The notes beneath the pieces were generated by a model. The model made no database searches. It saw nothing but the letters and a program-made list of their open reading frames with translations, and was not told the DNA's origin. Of a stretch of 64,000 nt of DNA, positions 1 to 8,575 are shown one piece after another; the stretch's first letter is position 1; each line of letters opens with the position of its first letter. The stretch is from Flavobacterium poyangense (GTDB taxonomy: Bacteria; Bacteroidota; Bacteroidia; Flavobacteriales; Flavobacteriaceae): NCBI RefSeq assembly GCF_011751075.1, contig NZ_JAALLN010000003.1, positions 186,001 to 250,000 on the forward strand, read 5' to 3'. A program made the translations under genes and the position numbers.

Positions 1-606
1 ATTACGTCCGACTCCCATGTAGGGCGCTCCAACTTTTGCCCATGAAAAATATTGTATAGCCGTAAGTACGGTTTCAAATCGAATTACTTTATTCAATAAG
101 GAACGCTCGATTTTTTCATAACCTCCATATCCTAAAACAATAGTTCTGTTCATGGTAAATTGCGAAGTCATAGCCGTGATCCATTCTTTGGATGTTGGAT
201 AACAATCAGCGTCAGTAAATAGTAAATACTCTTTTTTCGAAGCTTTGATTCCTAATGTCAGCGCATATTTTTTATTGCCCCAAAAAGCTTCATTGTTTTC
301 TACTTTTACCAAACGAATGTTGGGATATTGTTTCTCAAACTCTTCAAAAACTTCCAGTGTTTCGTCACTTGAAGCATCGTCTATTAAAACAATTTCAAAA
401 TCCGGATAATTTTGCTCTGCTAATAATGGAATGTATTTTTTTACGTTTTCTTCTTCATTCTTTGCACAAACAATTACAGAAACCGGAATATTTTTTGGAG
501 TGATGCTTTGCGGTTTGCCAAAAGCAAATTTTCCAAAAATACCCAGATAATAAGAAAGTTGGATGACAACAATAGCAATAAAAAAGTAAAAAATGAATGT
601 AAGCAT
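1..606 (-). CDS. Membrane-anchored glycosyltransferase family 2 (3' end outside window)
   Basis: Open minus-strand frame from an ATG at 606 that runs off the left edge with no stop, so about 202 N-terminal residues are seen. A hydrophobic N-terminal helix (about residues 2-25) is followed by a GT-A domain. The domain shows VSVIVCAKNEEENV, the LIDDASSDET stretch and the DXD-like FTDADC motif expected of GT2 enzymes, which move a sugar from a nucleotide donor at the cytoplasmic membrane. The acceptor cannot be told. The cut-off 3' end means length and C-terminal membrane helices cannot be judged. Family call is firm, role is unknown. Confidence 0.85.
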   Translation of the reverse strand, partial: MLTFIFYFFIAIVVIQLSYYLGIFGKFAFGKPQSITPKNIPVSVIVCAKNEEENVKKYIPLLAEQNYPDFEIVLIDDASSDETLEVFEEFEKQYPNIRLVKVENNEAFWGNKKYALTLGIKASKKEYLLFTDADCYPTSKEWITAMTSQFTMNRTIVLGYGGYEKIERSLLNKVIRFETVLTAIQYFSWAKVGAPYMGVGRN

Positions 607-689
607 CTGATTTTAATGTCTTTTGATTTTTGAATCTTGCGAGTGCAAATGTACTTATGAATTCCTAATTTTCAATGGTTAAAACCAAT

Positions 690-1304
690 TTACTTTCGGC
701 ATTTTGACATTTCATTTGCAACAGCAATAGCCTGAGGGTTTTCGGTTTTTTCTAATTCCGAAATTATGTTTTTGTAATTGTGATCATCCCTGTTTTGAGA
801 TAGTTTTTTCGTAGCCTGAATTTCATCAATTTCAATTTCAAAACCAAATATGCCTCTGGCTTCACGCATCGTTTTGGGAGATAGATTTTCGATACGAACG
901 GGATTTTCTGAGTTAGCTTCGTATTTATCGACTAATTTTTTAAGTCCGTCGAGAGTTGCAGCTTCGTCTGTAATTTTAATACGGCCATAAACATGTACGG
1001 CTATATAATTCCATGTTGGTACATTTTCGTGATCGTACCAGGACGGTGAAATGTAACTGTGTGGCCCGGAAAACACAGCCAAAACCTGATCGTTTTCTGC
1101 AAAACCTTCCGCCTGTGGATTTAATTTTGAGATATGTCCCATTAAAACTTCTTTTCCGTCAGCATTAATTTCGAGCTCTATCGGAATATGCGTAGCACAT
1201 AATTTTCCGTTTGTCTGATTGATTAGAATGCCAAAACTATTCTCTTTCAAAAAAGCTTTGATTGATTCCGGGTCTTCGTTTTTAAATAGCTGCGGTGTGT
1301 ACAT
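690..1304 (-). CDS. PaiB-family FMN-binding protein
   Basis: 204 residues, the usual length for the PaiB family (split-barrel flavin-binding fold, annotated as FMN-binding negative transcriptional regulators after Bacillus PaiB). Recognisable features are the start MYTPQLF, the GILI strand, GPHSYISPSWY and VPTWNYIAVHVYG, all typical of the family. The ATG at 1304 fits the family's N-terminus. It stands alone between a glycosyltransferase and a membrane protein. The biochemical role is not established by the sequence; binding to a flavin or heme-like cofactor is family knowledge. Confidence 0.85.
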   Translation of the reverse strand: MYTPQLFKNEDPESIKAFLKENSFGILINQTNGKLCATHIPIELEINADGKEVLMGHISKLNPQAEGFAENDQVLAVFSGPHSYISPSWYDHENVPTWNYIAVHVYGRIKITDEAATLDGLKKLVDKYEANSENPVRIENLSPKTMREARGIFGFEIEIDEIQATKKLSQNRDDHNYKNIISELEKTENPQAIAVANEMSKCRK

Positions 1305-1624
1305 CTTAATTGGTATTGTTGAGTTTGAAAAAAATACCGAAGTAAATTGTTTCAGGTTAGTTTATGTATTTAGTGTAACTTAGAATGATTGATTCAAAAC
1401 GATTAAAAAAATATGTCGTTTTTTTGTCTTTGGCTATAGTTCTTAAACTAGTGCTGTACAGTCATAATTCTTTGTCTTTTTTTTCTAAAAGCAGTAAATA
1501 TTCAGTTATTTTTTTATAATCAATCAAACAAATATAGGTGTTTTCTTATTTATTCAGATGTTAGTATTGTTAATTTTTATTACTTTGAATTTAAGGTTTT
1601 ACGGGAAATAAAATAACAATATTT
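1305..1624. other. Intergenic stretch, nothing recognised
   Basis: About 320 bp of AT-rich sequence between two minus-strand genes. I see no reading frame with coding character, no RNA gene, no strong inverted repeat and no convincing TAnnTTTG promoter with a spaced TTG. It probably contains the promoter of the PaiB-like gene in its left part. Confidence 0.5.
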
Positions 1625-2134
1625 CTAATCTTGAACTGTAGCTTCCTTAGATTTAAACAGATTCGGATTAATACTTGCATATAAAATAAGGGTGCCAATT
1701 AACGTAAAAGTAGTTCCTTCGATTAAACATTGTATGGCAAAATCATCTGAAAATACAGTTCTGAAAGGATTAAAGAAATGAGATATTACTTCTCTTCTGA
1801 AAAATTTCAATCTTAAAAGAACGTACATAACCATTGCCACTATAATAGTGTTTAGGGCAGAAAGTTTGTTTTTCCAGTTGAGATAAGAAATAATTAAAAT
1901 TCCGCATATCAGACCGTAAAAGATCCATATATATACATTGGGCCAAAAATTAAAACTATCTTCTTTTGTCGGGAAAAATCGAATCCAATCTTCCAGTTTC
2001 TGATAATGAAAGTGGTTTTTTGCGAAAAAAATCTCATCGGCCACAGTATAAAATCGGAGTTGCATAATGCCATTAACGAAGAATATCATTCCTATTAATT
2101 GAATTAAAACAATTCGTATGTTAAGTTTTTTCAT
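1625..2134 (-). CDS. Hypothetical four-helix membrane protein
   Basis: 169 residues with four hydrophobic segments, at about residues 7-25, 63-84, 91-109 and 141-155. No family motif is recognised. A conserved-looking soluble stretch after helix 1 (residues 26-60) is rich in aromatic residues. It starts 27 bp after the stop-proximal side of murB (minus strand) and could be co-transcribed with it, but nothing in the protein suggests a peptidoglycan role. Predicted to sit in the inner membrane; function unknown. Confidence 0.7.
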   Translation of the reverse strand: MKKLNIRIVLIQLIGMIFFVNGIMQLRFYTVADEIFFAKNHFHYQKLEDWIRFFPTKEDSFNFWPNVYIWIFYGLICGILIISYLNWKNKLSALNTIIVAMVMYVLLRLKFFRREVISHFFNPFRTVFSDDFAIQCLIEGTTFTLIGTLILYASINPNLFKSKEATVQD

Positions 2135-2161
2135 GTAGAAATTAAATTCGTAGACTATTTT

Positions 2162-3175
2162 TTAAATTACATTTACTTCAGCTTCAATTTGAATGCCGAA
2201 TTTTTCGAAAACGGTATTCTGAACATCTTTGGAAACAGTTAAAATTTCCTGTCCCGTTGCATTTCCGTAATTCACCAAAACCAAAGCCTGATTTTTATGA
2301 ACTCCGGCGTCGCCAAAACGTTTTCCTTTAAAACCTGCTTGTTCGATCAACCAGCCTGCCGGAACTTTTACTTCTGTTTCTGAAACTTCGTAGAACTTCA
2401 TTTCAGGGAATTTTTGATGAATCTTTTCGAAGTCAGATTTTAATAAAATCGGATTTTTAAAGAAACTTCCACTGTTGCCTAATTCTTTTGGATCCGGCAA
2501 TTTGCTTTGACGGATTGCAATTACGGCATTACTCACGTCTTTTAAAGTTGGGGTAGTAATGTTATTTTTAGTCAATTCAGCCTGAATGTCACCGTAGGAA
2601 GTATTGATTTTGTGATTGCGTTTGGTTAGTTTATAAATTACGGACGTAATAATGTATTGGTCTTTAATTTCATTTTTGAAAATACTTTCTCTATAGCCAA
2701 AATTACAATCGGCATTGGAGAAGGTTTTCATTTCCTGAGATTCAATATTTATGGCTTCGCAGGAAACAAAAGTATCTTTGATTTCCGTTCCGTAGGCACC
2801 GATATTTTGAACAGGGGTTGTGCCAACATTTCCGGGGATTAGCGACATGTTTTCTAAACCTCCAAAATCATTCCCGATCGTCCAAAGAACAAAATCATGC
2901 CAAGTCTCACCCGCCTGACTTTTTACCCATACAAAATCATCATTTTCGTCAATGATTTCTTTGCCTTTTAAATCAATATGAATGACCAAAGCATCAATGT
3001 CCTGAGTCAGAAGCATATTACTTCCGCCACCCAGAATAAATTTTGTCTGATCTTTGTTTTCTTTTAAAACGGTTTTCAATTCTGCTATAGAATGTACAGC
3101 GACAAATTGTTTTGCTTTAGCTTCAATGCCAAATGTATTGTGTTTTTTTAAAGAAAAATTGTATTGAATTTCCAT
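2162..3175 (-). CDS. murB: UDP-N-acetylenolpyruvoylglucosamine reductase MurB
   Basis: 337 residues, the length of the Escherichia-type (type I) MurB. It reduces UDP-GlcNAc-enolpyruvate to UDP-MurNAc with NADPH and FAD in cytosolic peptidoglycan precursor synthesis. Visible motifs are the FAD-binding ILGGGSNMLL, the GNVGTTPVQNIGAYG loop and YRESIFK, which carries the Tyr loop of type I enzymes. The catalytic GSFFKNP with its Ser follows, then AGWLIEQAGFKG and the C-terminal HKNQALVLVN. All key regions are present and in order. The ATG at 3175 gives the standard N-terminus. No neighbouring mur genes are in the window. Confidence 0.97.
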   Translation of the reverse strand: MEIQYNFSLKKHNTFGIEAKAKQFVAVHSIAELKTVLKENKDQTKFILGGGSNMLLTQDIDALVIHIDLKGKEIIDENDDFVWVKSQAGETWHDFVLWTIGNDFGGLENMSLIPGNVGTTPVQNIGAYGTEIKDTFVSCEAINIESQEMKTFSNADCNFGYRESIFKNEIKDQYIITSVIYKLTKRNHKINTSYGDIQAELTKNNITTPTLKDVSNAVIAIRQSKLPDPKELGNSGSFFKNPILLKSDFEKIHQKFPEMKFYEVSETEVKVPAGWLIEQAGFKGKRFGDAGVHKNQALVLVNYGNATGQEILTVSKDVQNTVFEKFGIQIEAEVNVI

Positions 3176-3261
3176 AAATAAAAAAAGGCTTTTTAGGGTA
3201 TTAATTCTGAGGTCAAAAGTAAGGATTATAATTAATTTGAGATGTTTTTTGGATAGGTTTT

Positions 3262-3352
3262 ACCGCAAGGTGCGCAAAGAGATACGATAAGTGCGTAAAG
3301 TTGAAAGTAAAATCTTAGCGTTCCTTGCGTAACCCTTTGCGCACCTTGCGGT
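3262..3352. repeat. Palindromic intergenic repeat (perfect 18-bp arms)
   Basis: Perfect inverted repeat: arm 3262-3279 (accgcaaggtgcgcaaag) pairs with 3335-3352, with a 55-bp loop that also contains degenerate copies of the same 'gcgtaaag / ccttgcg' words. Related words recur at 40752-40805, 58724-58766 and 63540-63570, so this belongs to a dispersed family. It lies upstream of murB and downstream of the glycosyltransferase tail remnant, and could terminate or process transcripts. It has no coding potential. Confidence 0.8.
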
Positions 3353-3357
3353 TAAAT

Positions 3358-3475
3358 TTATTGCAGCTCTGTCAGATCCAATAACTCATGATACTTATCG
3401 GCAATAACTTTCATATTTATAGTGTAGTTCGCATTTTCCTCAACAAATTTTCTGTTTTGAAGAATAGCCAGGTAG
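3358..3475 (-). pseudogene. Duplicated 3' tail of the GT4 glycosyltransferase gene
   Basis: Positions 3383-3470 are a near-identical copy (three differences that I count over about 88 bp) of 3956-4044, the 3' end of the intact glycosyltransferase gene downstream on the same strand. In the minus frame it still encodes the matching C-terminal residues (QNRKFVEENANYTINMK and onward). It then diverges to a different end (DLTELQ) with a stop at 3358-3360. No upstream part of the gene is present. The 143-residue membrane gene lies exactly between the two copies, which suggests it arrived in an event that duplicated the tail. Confidence 0.8.
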
Positions 3476-3499
3476 TTTGATTTTGAATTAACATTGTCA

Positions 3500-3931
3500 C
3501 TATTTTAGTAAAAGAGTTATGATACTAGGAGCGGTTATGGAAATTACGACAATTACACATCCAAGAACTCTGTCTAGAATTTTTATTCCGTTTTTTCCTT
3601 TTGGAGGCCTGTCTCCTCTTAGTGCAATAATGATATTTCGATTGTAAAAAGCTGAAAAAGGATAATTTAAGATTTTGATTGTGAGAATAAATAATAAAGG
3701 GGTGAAATAATAAGCTTCTAATGGCATAACATTTAATGGTATAACATTGAATCTAAATATTCCAAGTATAGAAAAACAAATAGCAATTAGTAAATGTTTT
3801 TTTAGTGTGTTGTTTTTAAAAAGTTCATTGTATCTAAAAGTTGTCGGATTTGAGTTGCGTCCGGATAACATGTAAAATATTATATAGACCAAAGCAAAGG
3901 CTACAGGTATTATTGATATTATGTTCTGCAT
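3500..3931 (-). CDS. Hypothetical membrane protein between duplicated gene tails
   Basis: 143 residues with hydrophobic segments at about residues 3-23, 47-62, 73-90 and 122-141 and a basic stretch (GDRPPKGKNGIK) before the last one. It begins 2 bp from the stop of the upstream glycosyltransferase gene, so the two are probably co-transcribed. It sits between the intact 3' end of that gene and a second, partial copy of the same 3' end. No family is recognised. Inner-membrane location is predicted; function unknown. Confidence 0.65.
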   Translation of the reverse strand: MQNIISIIPVAFALVYIIFYMLSGRNSNPTTFRYNELFKNNTLKKHLLIAICFSILGIFRFNVIPLNVMPLEAYYFTPLLFILTIKILNYPFSAFYNRNIIIALRGDRPPKGKNGIKILDRVLGCVIVVISITAPSIITLLLK

Positions 3932-3933
3932 TT

Positions 3934-4992
3934 TTAATTGTTTAGTTGGTTCAACAACTCATGATACTTATCCGCAATAACTTTCATATTGATAGTGTAG
4001 TTCGCATTTTCCTCAACAAATTTTCTGTTTTGAAGAATCGCCAGATTCCGCAATTCCGGATTTTCAAAAGACCAAATGAGTTCTTCGGCCAGTTTTTCGA
4101 TATGGTCAATTTCTATTAACTGTCCGTTTTTTCGATGCGTGATCCAACTCTGATTCCCGGGAATGTCAGAAACAACAGGATAACAATTGCAAGCCATAGC
4201 CTCAAATAAAGAAGCCGAAACACCTTCGGTAATTGGCATGCTGATGTAGGTGTTTGCCTGTTGTAATAATTTGGGAAGTGCTGTATTTGGAATCCTTCCG
4301 GTAAAAATCACTTTGTTTTCGATTCCTAAGGTTACAGCTAAATCTTTTAAATAAGCCAAACGTGTACCATCACCAACAATAGTCAGTGAGAAGTCAAAGC
4401 CTTTTTGATTTAAGATGGAGAAGGCTTTAAGAATCGAATCATGGCGGTATTCCGGTTGTAAAGAACGGGTTACTATGGCTTTAATTCGGGTAGAATTTGA
4501 AGTTGAGGGAGTAAAAAGAGACAAATCAATTCCTTTTGGTAAAACCAGTACTTTATTCATCTCAACACCAATTTCCTTCATGGAGATGGTCATTACCGGT
4601 CCCCAGGCGTGAATTAAATGTGCTTTTTTGAAAGCGTATTTTTGAATGAATTTCTTAAAAGGTAATAAAATAGAACCTTCAGGCCATAAATCAGTTCTTC
4701 CTTGTTGGGCAATGGCAATGGTTTTAGCACCCGATAATGCTGCCAAAAAACCATAACTTGTCGTTCTTTCGGCAATTACCATATCGGGTTTTTCTCTTTT
4801 GATAATTTTGCGAATGGAAAGGGGAGCGAATAAATATTCTGTAATACGTTTAAAGCGATTCAGTTTGGTGTTATTTGGAGTTTTGAGCTCCCAGGTACAA
4901 ATTTCAAAATCGCCAAATTCTTTCAGGCCTTTCATCCACGTGATGGCATCAGCGCGGTAGGATTCACCTAGAAAAAGTATTTTCCTTTTCAT
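3934..4992 (-). CDS. GT4-type (GT-B fold) glycosyltransferase
   Basis: 352 residues. The N-terminal half is a Rossmann-like acceptor domain (KRKILFLGESYRADAITW; ERTTSYGFLAALSGA). The C-terminal half shows the GT4 donor-binding signature: LPKGIDLSLF, TRSLQPEYRHDSILKAF, IVGDGT, FTGRIP and ITEGVSASLFEAMACNCYPVV, with the E-x7-E-like glutamates. It probably transfers a sugar to a cell-surface glycan or lipid in the cytoplasm; donor and acceptor are unknown. It is followed on the same strand by the small membrane protein gene. Its 3' end is present twice in the chromosome (see the remnant at 3358-3475). Confidence 0.88.
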   Translation of the reverse strand: MKRKILFLGESYRADAITWMKGLKEFGDFEICTWELKTPNNTKLNRFKRITEYLFAPLSIRKIIKREKPDMVIAERTTSYGFLAALSGAKTIAIAQQGRTDLWPEGSILLPFKKFIQKYAFKKAHLIHAWGPVMTISMKEIGVEMNKVLVLPKGIDLSLFTPSTSNSTRIKAIVTRSLQPEYRHDSILKAFSILNQKGFDFSLTIVGDGTRLAYLKDLAVTLGIENKVIFTGRIPNTALPKLLQQANTYISMPITEGVSASLFEAMACNCYPVVSDIPGNQSWITHRKNGQLIEIDHIEKLAEELIWSFENPELRNLAILQNRKFVEENANYTINMKVIADKYHELLNQLNN

Positions 4993-5639
4993 TCAAAGTT
5001 TTTTTTGCCGCGAATTTCACGAATTATTTTTGTTCTTTTAATCTGTGCAAAATAAAAGAAAAGTAGCCACAGATTTCATTGATTTAAAGGATTTTTTTCT
5101 GATTCAATAACGCTATTAAACAATCGGGTTCAGGTTGATAGTAAAAGTTTTTTTGGCGGTAATTATTTCTCTCATAAATTTTTATGGGAATGATTGTTAA
5201 GTTGTAAAATTCGTTAAACACTATTGGTATATATTTAATAGGCTTGATGAAATTTGGTTTAACAGGTTCTTACATAAGATTGGAATATGAATTATTTGAA
5301 AATTATAAGACTTTTTTTTGAATTTTTAACTAGTCTGTATCAATTGCCCCCAGTTTTAACTGGAGATAAAGAATTGATTAATAATACAAAGGCTTTAGCC
5401 AAACTCTGAAGGTTCGGCTAAAGCCTTTGTATCTTTCTTATATAACCTCCAGTTAAAAACTGGAGGCAATTCAAATTAGACTTTTATTATTTGCATTCGA
5501 ATTGCAATTAAACAAAAACGAATCAGATTTTTATTTGAACACTTACTGATCCCATTTTGCATCTCACATCTCACATCTCACAACTCAAAACCCACATCCA
5601 ATTAATTCGTGCAAATTCGTGCAAATTCGTGGCAAACAT
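4993..5639. other. Long intergenic region with repeats
   Basis: About 650 bp without a gene. It contains the MITE-like nested inverted repeat at 5341-5471 and short direct repeats near its right end: an 'atctcac' run at about 5561-5585 and three copies of 'aattcgtgc' at 5604-5630. The remainder is AT-rich with no reading frame of coding character. Confidence 0.6.
5341..5471. repeat. MITE-like element with nested perfect hairpins
   Basis: A 131-bp element. Outer arms 5341-5365 and 5447-5471 pair over about 25 bp with one bulged base; each arm is itself a small palindrome around 'ccagttttaactgg'. Inner arms 5384-5400 and 5416-5432 are a perfect 17-bp inverted repeat (atacaaaggctttagcc) with a 15-bp loop. 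The element carries no gene. Such nested palindromes fit either a small non-autonomous mobile element or a structured RNA in an untranslated region; no flanking target duplication is obvious to me. Confidence 0.7.
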
Positions 5640-6317
5640 TTAAAACTCGTCGGTGTCTAATGCACGATTGATGAATTCGTTGAAAGGTTTTAAAGCAATC
5701 AGTTTTTGACTCATTTTAGCAACGAAGTCTTTTTGTGTTACTTCTTTTATATCGTATTTCTGACTAACGGTAAAACTTTTTAATTTTAAAAATTCAATAG
5801 CAGGATGGTCTTTTTCATAACCGCGCGGTGGATTTTTAAGCGAATTGTTTTCGTTGACGTCCAAACTTTCGAATTCTTTTTTAAAGTTTTTGTTGTTTAG
5901 AATTTCTTCTAAATCCTCATGAAAAAAAGCAATCTCTTTGCGGACTTTTTTCAGATCATCTGCTTCGGGAGAATAAAATCCTCCGGCAATAAAACTCGCG
6001 CCTTTTTCTATATGTACATAATATCCGGCCCGGTTTAAGCCTTTGGTTCCACCGGATATCCATATCCCAAGATGTGCTTTGTAAGGAGATTTGTCCTTAG
6101 AGAATCGGATGTCTCGATTGATCCTGAACGTACAGTTTTTAACTTCAAGTAACTCTAAAGAAGGGTCAAGAGGTTTCATGACATCCAGAAAATCACTCAC
6201 CAGTTGATGGTAGTCTTTTTTGAAAACTTCGTATCTCTTTTTGTTGTCCTGAAACCAATCTCTGTTGTTGTTGGCTTTCAGATCGTCTAAAAATTGCAAT
6301 GATTCTTTCGTTAGCAT
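5640..6317 (-). CDS. DUF2461 family protein
   Basis: 225 residues, matching the DUF2461 family (TIGR02453), widespread in Bacteroidetes and of unknown function. Family hallmarks are the start LTKESLQFLDDLKANNNRDWF, the RDIRFSKDKSPYK motif, the GYYVHIEKG strand and the GFYSPEADDLKKVR helix. It lies 10 bp from the end of the rhodanese-thioredoxin gene on the same strand and may share its transcript. It appears cytoplasmic, with no signal peptide. Confidence 0.88.
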   Translation of the reverse strand: MLTKESLQFLDDLKANNNRDWFQDNKKRYEVFKKDYHQLVSDFLDVMKPLDPSLELLEVKNCTFRINRDIRFSKDKSPYKAHLGIWISGGTKGLNRAGYYVHIEKGASFIAGGFYSPEADDLKKVRKEIAFFHEDLEEILNNKNFKKEFESLDVNENNSLKNPPRGYEKDHPAIEFLKLKSFTVSQKYDIKEVTQKDFVAKMSQKLIALKPFNEFINRALDTDEF

Positions 6318-6327
6318 ATTCGGGAGG

Positions 6328-7026
6328 TTATTGCAGTTGTTTTTTTAAGTCTTGTTCGCTGATGAAACCAACGTTTCTCCATTTGATTTCTTTGTTCTCG
6401 TATAGAAAGATAGTGGGAAGCTGGTCTATTTTCATCTCAGTAGTCAATGTTTTGTTTTTGTCAACATCAATGCGGATAATGGTAATCTTATCGCCCATTT
6501 CTTTTTGCATTTTCAATAGATATGGCTCCATTTGTTTGCAGGGGCCACACCATTCGGCATAAAAGTCTACTAAAACTTTTTTATCTGTATTTAGTAATTT
6601 GTTGAAATCATCAGTTGTCATTCCGATTTGAGCTGTTGAGGGGCTGGACAATCCTTCTGCGTTCCAGCTCATAATTCCGCCCTCTAATTCGTAAACGTTA
6701 GTAAATCCTAACTCGTTTAGTTTTGCAGCTGCCTTTTTGCTTCTTCCGCCACTTAAGCAATAAACAAAAACTGGTTTAGATTTGTCGTATGCTGCCGCTT
6801 TTGTTGCGAAATCTTCGTCATTCCAATTCACATTTACGGCCTTGTCAATATGTTCAGAAGCAAATTCATCGGGAGTTCTGACATCTAAAATCTGCGGATT
6901 TTCGGTCGTTTTTATTTTTTCTGCAAATGCTTTTGGACTGATTTCTTCAAAAGAACTTGTTTGTTTTTGATTGCAGGAAGTAATTGTTAATACGGTTAGT
7001 AGGAGTAAAACTGAAAAGAATTTCAT
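6328..7026 (-). CDS. Rhodanese-thioredoxin fusion lipoprotein
   Basis: 232 residues. A lipoprotein signal peptide ends in a lipobox-like TSC at about residue 18. A rhodanese domain (about 30-125) follows, with RTPDEFASEHI and the active-site loop VYCLSGGRS, whose Cys is the sulfur carrier. A thioredoxin domain (about 130-232) ends the protein, with WCGPCKQ and the cis-Pro region DQLPTIFLY. Predicted to be anchored at the cell envelope, facing the periplasm, and to handle thiol or persulfide redox reactions there. Both catalytic cysteine sites are intact. The physiological partner is unknown. The gene precedes the DUF2461 gene with a 10-bp gap. Confidence 0.9.
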   Translation of the reverse strand: MKFFSVLLLLTVLTITSCNQKQTSSFEEISPKAFAEKIKTTENPQILDVRTPDEFASEHIDKAVNVNWNDEDFATKAAAYDKSKPVFVYCLSGGRSKKAAAKLNELGFTNVYELEGGIMSWNAEGLSSPSTAQIGMTTDDFNKLLNTDKKVLVDFYAEWCGPCKQMEPYLLKMQKEMGDKITIIRIDVDKNKTLTTEMKIDQLPTIFLYENKEIKWRNVGFISEQDLKKQLQ

Positions 7027-7091
7027 AAGTGTAGGTTTTTAAAATAGTACCGCTAAATTAATGATTTTTCAATTTTGTACTCTGAATGAAA

Positions 7092-8171
7092 TCATAAATT
7101 AAAGATCTTGTAGCTCTGATGTGTCGATTTTACAATCGTTTCAGTGCGCTCCGGATGGGTGTCAGAAATAAAAAGCTGGCCGAATGTTTCACTGTTTACC
7201 ATTTCGATGATTTTGGCAACGCGGCTTTCGTCTAGTTTGTCAAAAATGTCATCAAAGAGCAAAAGAGGTTTTACACCGCTCTGCTTTTTAAGAAATTCAA
7301 ACTGCGCCAATTTTAAAGCAATCAAAAATGATTTTTGCTGCCCCTGCGAACCGAATTTTTTTATCGGATGAGAATCAATTTCAAAAGACAGATCGTCTTT
7401 ATGAGTACCGGCACTTGTATATTGTAATGCACGATCTTTGTTAATAGTTTCTTGTAAAAGAGTCAATAAGTCTTTTTCAAACAAATGACTTTCATAAACC
7501 AGCTGTACCGTTTCTTCAGAGCCGGTTATCGACTGATGGTGTTTGTTGAATATAGGTATAAATTGTTCGAGGAAATCTTTTCGTTTTTCAAAAATAGATT
7601 TTCCAAAAACACTTAATTGCTCATTATATATAGATAAGGTATCCTTTTCAAAAACGTGATTCAATGCAAAATACTTTAACAGTGCATTTCGCTGTACAAT
7701 TATTTTTTGATATTGTATAAGTTCATGCAGATAAGTGCTGTCTAATTGCGAGATTACACTGTCCATAAATTTACGACGTGTTTCACTTCCTTCCACAATT
7801 AAATCGCGATCGGCAGGAGAAATAATAACCAAAGGAATAAATCCGATATGGTCAGAGAATTTATCGTAAGCCTTACCGTTTCTTTTTAAGATTTTTTTCT
7901 GCCCTTTTTTTAAGCTACAGACAATTTGCTCTGTTCGGTCGTTTTTTTCTAATTCCGCATCAATTACGAAAAACTCTTCACCATGTTTGATGTTTTGTAC
8001 CGCAAGCGGATTAAAGTAACTTTTTCCGTAAGCCAAATGATAAATTGCATCGAGTACATTCGTTTTTCCAATTCCGTTTTTTCCAACAAAACAATTGATC
8101 TTGTCGTCGAAATCAAAACTGACTTCGGAGAAATTTTTATAATTGAATAAAGAAATTTTGTTTAAATGCAT
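7092..8171 (-). CDS. recF: DNA replication and repair protein RecF
   Basis: 359 residues, the normal RecF length. RecF is an ABC-type ATPase that, with RecO and RecR, loads RecA on gapped DNA. Walker A is GKNGIGKTN near residue 31. The family's [17 protein letters not shown] motif, the signature GSQGQQKS and the Walker B region [12 protein letters not shown] with the following D-loop are all present. The ATG at 8171 gives the expected [14 protein letters not shown] start. It is separated from the divergent + strand gene by about 400 bp. Confidence 0.96.
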   Translation of the reverse strand: MHLNKISLFNYKNFSEVSFDFDDKINCFVGKNGIGKTNVLDAIYHLAYGKSYFNPLAVQNIKHGEEFFVIDAELEKNDRTEQIVCSLKKGQKKILKRNGKAYDKFSDHIGFIPLVIISPADRDLIVEGSETRRKFMDSVISQLDSTYLHELIQYQKIIVQRNALLKYFALNHVFEKDTLSIYNEQLSVFGKSIFEKRKDFLEQFIPIFNKHHQSITGSEETVQLVYESHLFEKDLLTLLQETINKDRALQYTSAGTHKDDLSFEIDSHPIKKFGSQGQQKSFLIALKLAQFEFLKKQSGVKPLLLFDDIFDKLDESRVAKIIEMVNSETFGQLFISDTHPERTETIVKSTHQSYKIFNL

Positions 8172-8575
8172 TTTTAGGGAACTCTATAGGATGAAATTTG
8201 TTGTTTTGTGGCGAAACTTTTTCTTTCAGATTATTTTTCAGATCTCTATCTTACAAAAGATACTGAAGTGTTTTTTTAAACTAAAAGCGGTTTTTGACCA
8301 TTTCAATTGGTGTTAATTTGTGAAATTCGTGTTTAAAACGATAGTCAGTGCCGTGATAAGTCAGGTTTGGAAACAATAAAATTTGAGGGTGCAAATTATC
8401 GAAAAATATCGATATAAAAGACTTTTAGTGCTTTTCAGGATGAATTATTTTGTTGCTGAAGTGGAAGGAGTTAGGATTGTTGAAATTATTTTTTCTAAAA
8501 TAGTGATAAAATTGATTTTTTTTACGTCGGTTTCAATAAAAATTTTATTTTTGCCGTTCACTAAATTAATTTTAA
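8172..8575. other. Divergent promoter region
   Basis: About 400 bp between recF (minus) and the TPR protein gene (plus). It is AT-rich and must hold both promoters. A -7-like TATTTTTG lies at 8546-8553, about 22 bp before the + strand ATG. A + frame at 8383-8592 exists but overlaps the next gene's start and has no coding character. Confidence 0.5.
8546..8553 (+). promoter_or_regulatory. Candidate Bacteroidetes -7 box
   Basis: TATTTTTG matches the flavobacterial -7 consensus TAnnTTTG and sits 22 bp upstream of the ATG at 8576. A TTG at the usual 17-23 bp spacing is not present (the nearest is about 31 bp upstream), so the call is partial. Confidence 0.35.
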
